Assembly (NCBI RefSeq): GCF_902702915.1
Contig: NZ_LR738849.1
Coordinates: 2,177,001-2,241,000, forward strand
Direction: 5' to 3'
Origin: Desulfovibrio sp. 86
GTDB lineage: Bacteria; Desulfobacterota; Desulfovibrionia; Desulfovibrionales; Desulfovibrionaceae
Length of the DNA: 64,000 bases
The notes beneath the pieces are model-generated. The model was not told where the DNA came from. It saw only the letters and a list, made by a program, of their open reading frames with translations, and searched no databases. Shown here one piece after another: positions 8,939 through 17,465 of the stretch. Every line of letters begins with the position of its first letter. Position 1 is the stretch's first letter. Both the position numbers and the translations under genes were made by a program.

Positions 8939-9970
8939 ATGAAAAAAGCGTTACGCGGCATTGTTTTTTCCCTGCTGCTGTCCTTGTGTGCCTTTGCGGC
9001 TTTTGCGGCGGACGCCCCGCAGACCTTCAAGGTGGCGTACAATCCACAGACCGGCAATATTCTTGGCTTTATAGCCCTGGAAAAAGGCTATGACGCGGAA
9101 GAAAACATCAAGATCGAACTGGTTCCTTTTTCCAATTCGACGGATGCGCTGAACGCCCTGCAATCGGGCAAGGTGGACGTTGCCGTTTCTTTCGGCACCA
9201 CGGCCCCGCTGACCTTCGTGACCAAGGGCGCGGACTTCACCATTTACGGCGGCTATGTTTCCGGCGGCATGCCTGTCTATGCCAGGCCCGACTTTGAATA
9301 CAAGGGCATGCAGTCCTTTGTGGGACACAGCGTGGCCGTTCCCCGTATGTACACGCCGGAAATCGTCTGGCGTGGAGCCATGGCCAAGGCGGGTCTGGAT
9401 CCCAACTCGCAGTGCACGGTTCTGGAATTCAAAAAACCCACGGAAGTTCTTGAAGCCGTCAAATCAGGAAAAGTCGATGTGGGCATAGGCACGAACTCCA
9501 CCTATTTGCAGGCCGTTGCCGCCGGGCTCAAGATCGTGACCTGGACCAATGATCTTGACCCCATGCACGTCTGCTGCCGCCCTGTGAGCAAAACGTCCCT
9601 GCTGACAGATAATCCGGCCCTCGTGGTTTCTTTTCTCCGCGCCTGGATCAAGGCCGAGCGCTTTTTGATCACCAATCCCGAAGACTGCGTGCCCATCAAC
9701 GCCAACTACCTGAAGCTCGACGAAACGCAGGCACGGCAGATGCTGCTTGAAACCAACCAGGTGTTCGAATCAGACCCGAAAACCAACGGCGTGCGCTACA
9801 TGTGGAAGCTGCTGGGTGACCTCAACTATGCGCAAACTGGCGGCATTGATATTGAAAAGCATCTGAATTCCGTCTTGTACGAGCAGGCCCTGAATTCCCT
9901 CGCGGCGGAAAATCCCAATGACAAAGTCTACGCCATGTTCAAGGAACGCTACGTCAAGTACAACAAATAA
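8939..9970 (+). CDS. ABC importer solute-binding protein (NMT1/SsuA-like)
   Basis: A 343-residue periplasmic binding protein with a clear signal peptide (MKKALRG, hydrophobic core, AFA-A-DAPQ cleavage region). The mature part starts FKVAYNPQTGNILGF and has ALQSGKVDVAVSFG, the usual hinge signature of the NMT1/THI5 and SsuA families. Ligands known for this group include nitrate, alkylsulfonates, aromatic acids and pyrimidine precursors; the sequence does not identify this one. The ATG at 8939 has GGAG about eight bases upstream and starts directly at the signal peptide. A dispersed 151-bp palindromic repeat begins at the base after its stop codon and separates it from the permease gene. Confidence 0.85.
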   Translation: MKKALRGIVFSLLLSLCAFAAFAADAPQTFKVAYNPQTGNILGFIALEKGYDAEENIKIELVPFSNSTDALNALQSGKVDVAVSFGTTAPLTFVTKGADFTIYGGYVSGGMPVYARPDFEYKGMQSFVGHSVAVPRMYTPEIVWRGAMAKAGLDPNSQCTVLEFKKPTEVLEAVKSGKVDVGIGTNSTYLQAVAAGLKIVTWTNDLDPMHVCCRPVSKTSLLTDNPALVVSFLRAWIKAERFLITNPEDCVPINANYLKLDETQARQMLLETNQVFESDPKTNGVRYMWKLLGDLNYAQTGGIDIEKHLNSVLYEQALNSLAAENPNDKVYAMFKERYVKYNK

Positions 9971-10121
9971 GGAAACGCTGATGTATTCCATTTGGCGGAC
10001 TTGCTCCACTTTTTTTGAAACAGTCGAGGACGGAAGAGTCCACTCCTGCTTCAAAAAAAGAGCGCGCCTTGCCAAACGAAACTACTGCGCGTTTCCAAGA
10101 AGCTCTTTAATCAGTGTTTTC
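9971..10121. repeat. Dispersed palindromic element C, copy 1
   Basis: A 151-bp element that begins GGAAACGCTGAT and ends ATCAGTGTTTTC, so its ends are inverted repeats of each other. Inside are nested complementary blocks (TTTGGC/GCCAAA and TTTTTTTGAA/TTCAAAAAAA) and a shared centre, GGACGGAAGAGTCCAC. The second copy, at 41719-41868, is closely similar over its whole length. It starts immediately after a stop codon inside an operon, as REP- or MITE-like elements often do. Confidence 0.75.
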
Positions 10122-10131
10122 ATAGGTATGC

Positions 10132-10986
10132 ATGATGAGCGCCATTATTGACAACCAAGACCTGCGTTCGCGGGCTGGCGGCAAAAAAGCCGCCGCCCCG
10201 CGAGGGCAGGGGTTTTTCGCCCGCTGGAGCGCCGCCGTCGGGACGGCGCTCCTGGTGGGGATAATCCTGCTGGTGTACGAACTCTGCACCGATGTTTTCG
10301 GCCTTCTGGACGCCATGCTGTTTCCCGGTCTCGGCAAGATCGGCGCGGCGCTGGTGCGTTCTTTGCCGCAGCTTTTTGAATCCTGCGTAAGTTCCATGAG
10401 CCTGCTGATTCCCGGCTATATCATCGGAGCCTTGGGCGGTATTGTTCTTGGGGTGTTTGTGGCCATGCACCCCTGGTTGCAGCGGGCGGTACGGCCCCTC
10501 ATTTTCGCTCTCAGCCCCGTGCCCCCGTCCATGCTGACGCCCTATCTCATCGCCGTGCTGCCCACGTTTTACGCCTCATCCGTCGCCATCATCTTTCTTG
10601 GCGTGTTCTGGCCGTATCTTGTGGGCACCATCACGGGCATAAGCCTCATTGACAAGAAATACCTGGACAATGCGGAAATTCTGCAACTGAAGGGTGCGCG
10701 AAAACTGTTTTTCGTCATCCTTCCGGCAGCGGCCCCCCATATCTTGTCCGGCGCGGGAACGGCACTGACCTTTTCCTTTATTCTTCTGACCGTGGCCGAG
10801 ATGTTCGCCACAGATTCCGGCCTGGGGCATTTCATCCAGTACTACGCGGATTTCTCCGATTACGCGCGCGTGCTGGCTGGCCTCTTTTTTACCGCCGTGG
10901 TCTTTGTGTGCATCATGCTGGTGTATGAATACATTAAACGTAAAACGCTTTTCTGGATGCTGTATGGCGCCGCCAATGGCAGATAG
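10132..10986 (+). CDS. ABC importer permease (SsuC/TauC-like)
   Basis: A 284-residue inner-membrane protein with about six hydrophobic segments and a cytoplasmic N-terminus rich in Lys/Arg. The EAA-type loop that contacts the ATPase is present around residues 180-200 (NAEILQLKGARKLFFVILPAAAPHIL), matching binding-protein-dependent permeases of the nitrate/sulfonate/taurine type. Two adjacent ATG codons (10132 and 10135) are possible starts. It completes an importer with the two preceding genes, although repeat element C lies between it and the binding-protein gene. The AtuA-family genes follow about 130 bp later on the same strand. Confidence 0.85.
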   Translation: MMSAIIDNQDLRSRAGGKKAAAPRGQGFFARWSAAVGTALLVGIILLVYELCTDVFGLLDAMLFPGLGKIGAALVRSLPQLFESCVSSMSLLIPGYIIGALGGIVLGVFVAMHPWLQRAVRPLIFALSPVPPSMLTPYLIAVLPTFYASSVAIIFLGVFWPYLVGTITGISLIDKKYLDNAEILQLKGARKLFFVILPAAAPHILSGAGTALTFSFILLTVAEMFATDSGLGHFIQYYADFSDYARVLAGLFFTAVVFVCIMLVYEYIKRKTLFWMLYGAANGR

Positions 10987-11113
10987 CCAGCGTAAATTTT
11001 TGCGCGGTCGCCCCGTGGCCGCGCCCCGCAGGCATCCTGAAAAGGCTTCAGGCCGAGACGCCCCGCAGCAATAGGAACCGATGGGACGCCCCCCGTGTCG
11101 CAAGGAAGAAACC

Positions 11114-12466
11114 ATGAAAAAAATCCGAATGAGTTGCGCTTCCGGCGGATGCACCTATGAGCGCATGGAGCCGGCCATTGAAGTGCTGGAAAAGGGCGAC
11201 CTCGATTACATCGTCTTCGAGTGTCTGGCGGAAAGAACCATCGCCAATGCGCAGATGGAAAAGCTGAAAGACCCCTCCAGGGGCTACAATCCCATGCTTG
11301 AGGAGCGGATGCGGGCCATCCTGCCCCTGGTGGCCGAAAAAGGCGTAAAGATCATCTCCAACATGGGCGGAGCCAATACGCCGGGCGCTGTGGCGAAAAT
11401 TCTGGAAATAGCGGCGGAAAAAGGCGTACGTGGATTAAAAGTGGCCATGGTGCGCGGCGACGACATCACCGCCATGACGCCGCGCTATTACGACGTGCCG
11501 CTATGGGATTCCGGCCAGCCTTTGCGCACGCTTGCCGACAGCATCGTTTCGGCCAACATCTATCTTTCCGGCGATCCCATCAAACAGGCCCTGGATTTGG
11601 GGGCGGATATCGTCATTACCGGCCGCGTGGCCGACGCCTCGCTGTTCGTGGGCCCTCTCAGGCACGAATTCGGCTGGGACGCGCACTCCCCCGACCGGCT
11701 CGGCCAGGCCATTTTGCTGGGGCACCTTATGGAATGCGCCAACCAGCTCACCGGGGGATATTACGCCGACCCCGGCTACAAGGACGTGCCGGATATGCAC
11801 CGACTCGGCTTTCCCATCGCCGAGATCGACGAAAGTGGCGTATTTTCCATCACCAAGGTCGCAGGTTCGGGCGGCCGCGTCTGCGTGGATATCTGCAAGG
11901 AACAGTTGTTATATGAAATCGGCGATCCTGCGGCCTATATCACGCCTGACGGCATAGCGGATTTTTCGCAGGTGACTTTCGAGCAGGCGGGCGAAGACAG
12001 GGTAGTGGCCCGTCATGGCCGCGCCCTGCCCGCCCCCGACACCTACAAGGTGAATATCGGCTACAAGGACTGCTACACCGGCGAGGGCAGCATCAGCTAC
12101 GGCGGAAAAAACGCCCTGGCCAGAGCAAAGCTTGCGGCGGAAATTGTGGAAAAGCGCCTGGAACTTTTGGGCGTGGCCCTGGACGAGTTCCGCGTGGACT
12201 ACATAGGCTATAATTCTTTGTACCGTGACGCCATTTCCTCCGGCATTGCGCCACAGGCTCCGGCCGAGGTGCGCATGCGCGTGGCGGGGCGCTCGTCCAT
12301 TCCGGAGGCCGTGGCCCGCATGACGCGCGAGGTGGATTGCCTCTATATCAACGGCCCTGCGGGCGGGGGCGGCATACGTTCCGAATTCGGGCCTGTGATC
12401 TCCGTTGAAAATATCCTTATCCCCCGGGCGGACATTACCCCGACCGTGGAACTCTTCGAGATCTGA
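11114..12466 (+). CDS. AtuA-family protein (acyclic terpene utilization family, DUF1446)
   Basis: A 450-residue cytoplasmic protein of the AtuA/DUF1446 family, recognised from the N-terminal SCASGGCTYERMEPAIEVLEKG region, the NMGGANTPGAV motif and the GRVADASLF segment. AtuA is required for citronellol/geraniol breakdown in Pseudomonas, but its chemistry is not settled and relatives occur in many non-terpene settings. The start at 11114 has GGAAGA upstream and begins at conserved sequence. The next gene starts two bases after its stop and encodes the small companion domain that other AtuA-like proteins carry fused at the C-terminus. The preceding importer may supply the substrate. Confidence 0.8.
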   Translation: MKKIRMSCASGGCTYERMEPAIEVLEKGDLDYIVFECLAERTIANAQMEKLKDPSRGYNPMLEERMRAILPLVAEKGVKIISNMGGANTPGAVAKILEIAAEKGVRGLKVAMVRGDDITAMTPRYYDVPLWDSGQPLRTLADSIVSANIYLSGDPIKQALDLGADIVITGRVADASLFVGPLRHEFGWDAHSPDRLGQAILLGHLMECANQLTGGYYADPGYKDVPDMHRLGFPIAEIDESGVFSITKVAGSGGRVCVDICKEQLLYEIGDPAAYITPDGIADFSQVTFEQAGEDRVVARHGRALPAPDTYKVNIGYKDCYTGEGSISYGGKNALARAKLAAEIVEKRLELLGVALDEFRVDYIGYNSLYRDAISSGIAPQAPAEVRMRVAGRSSIPEAVARMTREVDCLYINGPAGGGGIRSEFGPVISVENILIPRADITPTVELFEI

Positions 12467-12467
12467 A

Positions 12468-12767
12468 ATGAAACTGAGAGAAATCGCTCACGCCAGGGCA
12501 GGAGACAAGGGCAATACCTGCAACATCTGCGTCGTGCCCTATGACGAGGCGCAGTATCCGCTTTTGAAAGAAAAACTGACCGGTGACAGGGTACGGGCTT
12601 TTTTCAGCGACATCTGCCTGGGCGAGGTCATCCGTTATGAGGCCGATGCCGTGAGCAGCCTGAACTTTGTGCTGAAAAATGCGCTCGGCGGCGGCGTGAC
12701 CCGCAGCCTTGCCGTGGACAAGCACGGCAAAACCCTGGGCATGGCCTTGCTGGAAATTGACATCTGA
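12468..12767 (+). CDS. AtuA-related small domain protein
   Basis: A 99-residue protein beginning MKLREIAHARAGDKGNTCNICV. The ARAGDKGN motif is the hallmark of the C-terminal domain of AtuA-type proteins, here encoded as a separate chain. The ATG lies directly after the upstream stop (TGAAATG), indicating translational coupling and probably a two-subunit enzyme. The C-terminus (SLNFVLKNALGGGVTRSL.DKHGK..GMALLEI) is also family-like. Nothing indicates the substrate. Confidence 0.8.
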   Translation: MKLREIAHARAGDKGNTCNICVVPYDEAQYPLLKEKLTGDRVRAFFSDICLGEVIRYEADAVSSLNFVLKNALGGGVTRSLAVDKHGKTLGMALLEIDI

Positions 12768-12823
12768 TGCCGCGAACCGCGTGGACGGCCCAGTTTGTTG
12801 GGTATTTTGCTTTGAAATGCTTT

Positions 12824-12864
12824 GTGGGGGAGGGACCCTTTTGCAAAAGGGTCTCCTCCCCCAC
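12824..12864. repeat. Palindromic element B, copy 1 (terminator-like)
   Basis: GTGGGGGAGGGACCCTTTTG is followed by its near-perfect inverted complement, giving a 41-bp hairpin centred on TTTTGCAAAA. It lies about 57 bp beyond the AtuA-related gene and could end that transcript. Copy 2 is at 41973-42016. The flanking TTTGAAATGC and CACCCCCT sequences are shared too, so the repeated unit is nearer 90 bp. Confidence 0.75.
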
Positions 12865-13040
12865 GCCCCCACCCCCTAAAATCCTTATTGGCGTTTCAGG
12901 GGGTTACAAGGGTGTCCTGATCTGGAGCGGGATTTTCTGAGGCAACGCCTTTCAGGCTTTGCGCGCTCTCAATAGTAAGCTGCTCTGGCGCAGAGCGTTT
13001 GGCCCAGGTATTTGGGCTAGCGTCTGGCCATGGCGGCCAT

Positions 13041-13092
13041 GCGTCTGTCCCAAGCGTCTGGCCCAAGCGTCTGGCCCATGCGTCTGGGCAAC
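13041..13092. repeat. Tandem repeat, 4 x 13 bp
   Basis: Four consecutive 13-bp units of consensus GCGTCTGGCCCAA, each differing from the consensus by no more than three bases. Degenerate versions extend leftwards from about 12990. The array is noncoding as far as can be seen. Confidence 0.7.
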
Positions 13093-13145
13093 CAATTGTA
13101 TTCAGCGTTCTGGGGCCGTGCGAGCGGCGCCCGCCGTGAGGCGTG

Positions 13146-13355
13146 TTATTCCTTGGCGGGAATGACGTGGATTGCCTTGACCAGCAATACCACCTGATCC
13201 CCTTCCTTCAGGTTCAACTCCTCAAGGGATTCGGTGCTCAGGATGGACGTCATTGTCCCCGGCTCGGCAAGTTTGCATGAGATTTGCGACATGACGTCGC
13301 CTTTCTTGACCTTCGTTACCGTGGCTTTCATTGAGTTACGTACGCCGTATTTCAT
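13146..13355 (-). CDS. mop: Molybdate/tungstate-binding protein, Mop (TOBE) family
   Basis: A 69-residue molbindin. After a short MKYGVRNSMKATVTKVKKG start it shows the TOBE-domain pattern MSQISCKLAEPGTMTSILSTES, LNLKEGDQVVLLVKAIHV. Such proteins assemble into oligomers that store molybdate or tungstate in the cytoplasm, which suits a cell that makes Mo nitrogenase and formate dehydrogenases. The start at 13355 has AGGAGG seven bases upstream; a start 25 codons earlier lacks conservation. The tatA gene lies upstream on the same strand, separated by about 400 bp with a hairpin. Confidence 0.85.
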   Translation of the reverse strand: MKYGVRNSMKATVTKVKKGDVMSQISCKLAEPGTMTSILSTESLEELNLKEGDQVVLLVKAIHVIPAKE

Positions 13356-13754
13356 CTTTGACCTCCTGAATTGGGGTTGTGGCTCTTTTTTACCACCTCG
13401 CCAGGGAGACATCAATGAAAACAGCCGCAATACGCAGATAAAGTTTGTCGGGACATTTTACTTTTTTAAAAAATGTAAATGCCCTGACTCTGCATAAGAG
13501 CGTCAGGTGTTGTAGAATGGCCTTGCCGTATCGCAAACACGTTGGCAACGTCTTTGCCCCTGCGGCAGGCAAGGCTCTGCTTGCATGTACGCGGCACGCC
13601 GTTTCAGGCGGAGTATGGAAAAAGATGCAAACGCGGTTTCCGTCACCACAGGCGCGGCATGCCACGGGCGGGCATGGCAAAGAGCGCGGCCCGAATCCCT
13701 GGACGGGGAAGGCCACCACGAGCCGCAGCGCGTCGTTCCGACGTGTTGTTGTCG
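13356..13754. other. Intergenic stretch with palindrome A copy 1
   Basis: Apart from the hairpin at 13447-13488 no feature is recognised. Frames crossing this stretch on both strands are low in family resemblance and overlap one another. Confidence 0.5.
13447..13488. repeat. Palindromic element A, copy 1
   Basis: GTCGGGACATTTTACTTTTT and its inverted complement ending AATGTAAATGCCCTGAC form a 42-bp hairpin with an A/T-rich apex. Related hairpins with the same CATTTTAC/GTAAATG core are at 19331-19367 and 41674-41710. It lies between tatA and mop and may terminate tatA transcription. Confidence 0.65.
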
Positions 13755-13949
13755 TTATTCCGGCTTGTTGCCGTCTTTATCCTTGTTGCGGGCGGCGGGG
13801 TCGTCGGTTTCCTGCTCGCTGATGGACTGCTTGAAGTTTTTAATGGCCTTGCCAAGCCCGCTGCCGATTTCGGGCAACTTTTTGGCGCCAAACAATAGAA
13901 TCACAACTACCAGCACAACAAGCAGATGTTGTATGCTCAGTGCTCCCAT
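13755..13949 (-). CDS. tatA: Twin-arginine translocase subunit TatA/TatE
   Basis: A 64-residue protein with the TatA architecture: short N-terminus, one membrane helix ([14 protein letters not shown]), the [14 protein letters not shown] hinge and amphipathic helix, then a charged hydrophilic tail ([16 protein letters not shown]). TatA forms the pore-like assembly through which folded, cofactor-loaded proteins such as periplasmic hydrogenases and formate dehydrogenases are exported. The ATG at 13949 has AAGG about nine bases upstream; an ATG three codons earlier directly abuts that site and is less likely. No tatB or tatC lies adjacent. Confidence 0.92.
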   Translation of the reverse strand: MGALSIQHLLVVLVVVILLFGAKKLPEIGSGLGKAIKNFKQSISEQETDDPAARNKDKDGNKPE

Positions 13950-14297
13950 ACCATGCATCCTTGCGTTGGGGTTTGTCCTTACGGGTTACAGGCTTTACTG
14001 ATTGACGCTTACAGCATAGACGTCTGATCGTGCAAAGGCAAATGGCGCGCTTTCACCTCAAATCCTCTCTGACGGCGGCTTGCGGCGTGTTTCCGGCACG
14101 GCGTGCGCCTGCATGCCGCGACATGCGGTTGCCGTCATCCTCCGTTCCCTCCGCCGGATGCCGCGGCGCAATGGCTGAGGCCGCGCTCTGGCGCTGTTTG
14201 ACCTTGCCCTGAGCGCATACTACTCTTCTCCGGCATGCCATGGGCGCGGTCATGACGGGCGCGGCCAATGCCGAAAGCAGAAAACTCTGGAGGGCGC
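13950..14297. other. Intergenic stretch, nothing recognised
   Basis: GC-rich region between the divergent tatA and glycosyltransferase genes. It must hold promoters for both, but no confident -35/-10 pair is visible. Confidence 0.4.
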
Positions 14298-17200
14298 ATG
14301 TCCGGCCATATTGAAGCCTCAATTATCATTCCGGTCTATAATCAGTGGGCTTTTACGCGTGCCTGCCTTGAGGCCCTGGCTGCCACGACGGCAGACAAAG
14401 CCTGTGAAGTGATCGTTGTGGACAATGCTTCTTCGGACGCCACGCCGGAGCAATGCCCCCTTCTGGGGGCGCAGCTTTTTGGAGCCAGGTTCAGATACCA
14501 GCGCAGTGAAACCAACCTTAACTTCGGCCCAGCGTCCAACCTGGGCGCCAGACTGGCGCAGGGCGTCTTTCTTGTTTTCCTCAACAATGACACGGTGCCG
14601 CTTCCCGGCTGGTATCAGCCGCTCATAGACGATTTTTCGGCCTACCCGGATATTGCCGCCACGGGGCCGGTGCTGCTCTATCCTGAAAGCGCGCCTTTTG
14701 GTCATACTGTACAGCACCTTGGCGTTTTTGTTTCACCCTCTCTCAGGGTCGGACACCTCTATGAAGGCATAGCCGCTGACTGCGAACTGACAAAAAAGCG
14801 CCGTTTCTTTCAGGTGATAACGGGAGCCTGCCTGGTGATGCCGCGCTCCGTCTTTATGGACATTGGCATGTTTGACGAAGGCTATATCAACGGCGTGGAA
14901 GATGTGGACATCTGCGCCCGGCTGTATAGTCAGGGTTACAGAATGACCGTAAACCCCGATTCGCGGGTGATCCACCATACCAGCCAGACCCCGGGACGGC
15001 ATCGGCATGAACAAGAGAACTTCGCCCGCCATGCGCGGCACTCTCAGTCATTGCTTACGCCTGACTGGCATCTGCATCTGAAAAATGACGGCATGTTCTT
15101 GAAGGTAGGGCCGTGGCAGACCCTGCAAGGCGCATTGCCCATACAGCAATGCCAGCAACTGGACAGAATCGCCGCCATATCCTCCCGTGATGAAATTCGG
15201 GATATTCTTGTGCGTTATCCCTTGTGGGAGGAGGGCTGGCAGGCCATGGTCCGCGCAGGCTGCGACGCCGAAGGGCCCGACCGCATCGTCGAGCGGCTTG
15301 CCATGTTAAAACTTTTTCCCTCACCGGAAAAAGCACTGGAACTGTACCCTGACGCATGCCTGGCGCGCAACAAGGACGTCGCTTCGTACGCATTCGGCAA
15401 TCTGGTGGGCTTCTGCAAGTCTTTTGAAGAATATGTGGCGGCAGCGGAATCCATGCGCCAGTGGTGCGCGGACATCGGAATGGACGAACTGGCGGAGCAG
15501 TATACGGCGTGGCAGGCGGGAGCGGACGGGTTTTACGCTGCCAGCTATGTGCCTTTCATAAATGCGTTCTGGAACATGAGCAGGCTGCTTCCTCTCCCCC
15601 CTGGGGAGGACTGGTCATACACGCTTTGGCGGCATGGCGCCGGTCGGCCTTCGCAAGCCCCTGAAACCGCAGATCCGCTTTGCGCCTCGCCGGAAAAAGG
15701 CCTTGCTTTTTCCATACTCATGCCGGTTTACAATCCCAGAAAAGAGCACCTTGTCGCCGCGATAGAATCCGTGCTCAGCCAGCAGTATCCGCACTGGGAG
15801 CTGTGCATCGCTGACGATGCCTCCACAGACCCTGTGGTCAGGGATGTTCTGGAGGGCTATGCCGGCAGGGACTCCAGAATTCACGTCATCTACAGGCCGG
15901 AAAACGGCCATATCGCTGCCGCCACCAATACGGCGCTTGCCGCTGCGCGCTATCCCTATGCGGCTCTGATGGATCAGGACGATCTGCTCGCGCCCGAAGC
16001 CCTGCGTATTGTGGCTGAAGCCATAGCGGCCCACCCCGAGGGCCTGCTCTTTTATTCAGATGAGGATAAAGTCAGCGATGATGGCGCTGCCTTTTATCCA
16101 CACTTCAAAAACGGCAAATGGGATTGGGATCTGCTGTACGCGCAGAACTTCGTCAACCACCTTGGCGTATACCGCACAGACCGCATGCGAAATATCGGCG
16201 GATTCAGGGAAGGCTTTCGCGGATCGCAGGATTTTGACATGCTGTTGCGGTATACGGCGGGAGAGGACAGAGCACGTTTTGTCCACATCCCCCAGGTTCT
16301 TTACCACTGGCGGGCGCATGCGGGCAGCACGGCTGTGGACGTTGGAGTGAAAAGCGAAGCCGTAGACAGCGCGAGACGGGCAGTTCAGAGCCATATGGAT
16401 CTTTTTTTCAACAATGCCGAAGTGCGTATTTTGTCTCGTACGCAGTTTATGCGAGTGGAATTTGCTTTACCAGAAAAACGTCCTTTAGTCAGTCTGATAC
16501 TTGATATGGGGGAATCCCTGCCGCTTCTGGAGGCCCAGCTTTCCGCCCTGGCAGCGCGCACGACCTATGGAAAATATGAGGTTCTGGCATTGCACAGCGC
16601 GGCGGCGTCCAGGGCGTCCCTTGCCAGGGTTCAGCGCCTCATATCCAAAAGTATCCGGCTCTTGCCGCATCCTGCCGGGTTTTCACAGGCGCAAAGGCTG
16701 CAGCTGGGGGCGCAGCATGCGCAGGGGCAGATTTTAGGATTTCTTTCCGGCGGTGTGGTTCCCCTGACAAAAGGCTGGCTTGAGGAACTGGTTTCCTGCC
16801 TTTGCCGTGATGGGGTTGGGGCCGTGGGCGGCAAACTGCTGCATGCAGGGGACATGCTGCACGGCGGCTATCTTGTGGACGCCAGCAGCCGACTGACCGC
16901 CATTTTTCGCGGCCTGGCTTCTGACGAGCCCAGCTGGTTTGGCTGGAACATGCTGGCCAGGACGGTAGACGCCCTGGACGGTTTATGCCTATTCACCCCT
17001 GCCGCGACGCTGGCTCAGGCTGGCGGTTTTGACGCCGCCATGCCGCATGCCTCTGTATGGGATTACTGCTTGCGTCTGGGTGACAAGGGCCTTCGTTCGG
17101 TATGGTGGCCTTTTGCGGAGTTTTTTCTGCCCCAGGCAGTTGAAAGGACGGGGCAACAGTCGCTTTCACCCTATGACGACGCCACGGCCGACCCTGCATT

Positions 17201-17309
17201 CATGGTCCGCTGGGCTGACCGGCTTGTTCCGTTCAACAAAAACCTGCTGGCCAGGGGCGCGGGCTGGGTGTTGTTTACAGGCGAGGCTGGCCGGCCCAGG
17301 GTAACGTAA
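14298..17309 (+). CDS. Multidomain glycosyltransferase family 2 protein
   Basis: A 1003-residue soluble protein with two clear GT2 (GT-A fold) domains. The first, residues about 8-230, has IIIPVYNQW, the FLNNDTVPLPGW DXD-type box and DEGYINGVEDVDICARL. The second, about 470-690, has FSILMPVYNP, the ALMDQDDLLAPEAL box and RGSQDFDMLLRY. A third segment from about 724 (RPLVSLILDMGESLPLLEAQ) resembles a GT2 N-terminus but lacks a convincing DXD pair, so it looks degenerate. Such tandem enzymes build repeating surface glycans. The ATG at 14298 has GGAGG upstream. It stands alone, away from the wzx-type locus. Confidence 0.85.
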   Translation: MSGHIEASIIIPVYNQWAFTRACLEALAATTADKACEVIVVDNASSDATPEQCPLLGAQLFGARFRYQRSETNLNFGPASNLGARLAQGVFLVFLNNDTVPLPGWYQPLIDDFSAYPDIAATGPVLLYPESAPFGHTVQHLGVFVSPSLRVGHLYEGIAADCELTKKRRFFQVITGACLVMPRSVFMDIGMFDEGYINGVEDVDICARLYSQGYRMTVNPDSRVIHHTSQTPGRHRHEQENFARHARHSQSLLTPDWHLHLKNDGMFLKVGPWQTLQGALPIQQCQQLDRIAAISSRDEIRDILVRYPLWEEGWQAMVRAGCDAEGPDRIVERLAMLKLFPSPEKALELYPDACLARNKDVASYAFGNLVGFCKSFEEYVAAAESMRQWCADIGMDELAEQYTAWQAGADGFYAASYVPFINAFWNMSRLLPLPPGEDWSYTLWRHGAGRPSQAPETADPLCASPEKGLAFSILMPVYNPRKEHLVAAIESVLSQQYPHWELCIADDASTDPVVRDVLEGYAGRDSRIHVIYRPENGHIAAATNTALAAARYPYAALMDQDDLLAPEALRIVAEAIAAHPEGLLFYSDEDKVSDDGAAFYPHFKNGKWDWDLLYAQNFVNHLGVYRTDRMRNIGGFREGFRGSQDFDMLLRYTAGEDRARFVHIPQVLYHWRAHAGSTAVDVGVKSEAVDSARRAVQSHMDLFFNNAEVRILSRTQFMRVEFALPEKRPLVSLILDMGESLPLLEAQLSALAARTTYGKYEVLALHSAAASRASLARVQRLISKSIRLLPHPAGFSQAQRLQLGAQHAQGQILGFLSGGVVPLTKGWLEELVSCLCRDGVGAVGGKLLHAGDMLHGGYLVDASSRLTAIFRGLASDEPSWFGWNMLARTVDALDGLCLFTPAATLAQAGGFDAAMPHASVWDYCLRLGDKGLRSVWWPFAEFFLPQAVERTGQQSLSPYDDATADPAFMVRWADRLVPFNKNLLARGAGWVLFTGEAGRPRVT

Positions 17310-17465
17310 GTTGCCCGGCGGCGCTTGAAGGCAACGGCCCATACGGGCGGTGTGGAGCGGTTTGTCTGCCATTTTCGCGTTGGGGTACTCTGCACAGACC
17401 CACACGGGCGGTGCGGAGCAATGATGTTTTTCAGTGATGCTTCAGCAAATGAGGAAGCCAAGGGC

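Larger units (their letters stand above)
12768..13145. other. Intergenic stretch: palindrome plus 13-bp tandem repeats
   Basis: Holds palindromic element B copy 1 (12824-12864) and a four-unit tandem repeat (13041-13092), both listed separately. No coding sequence is recognised. Confidence 0.6.
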
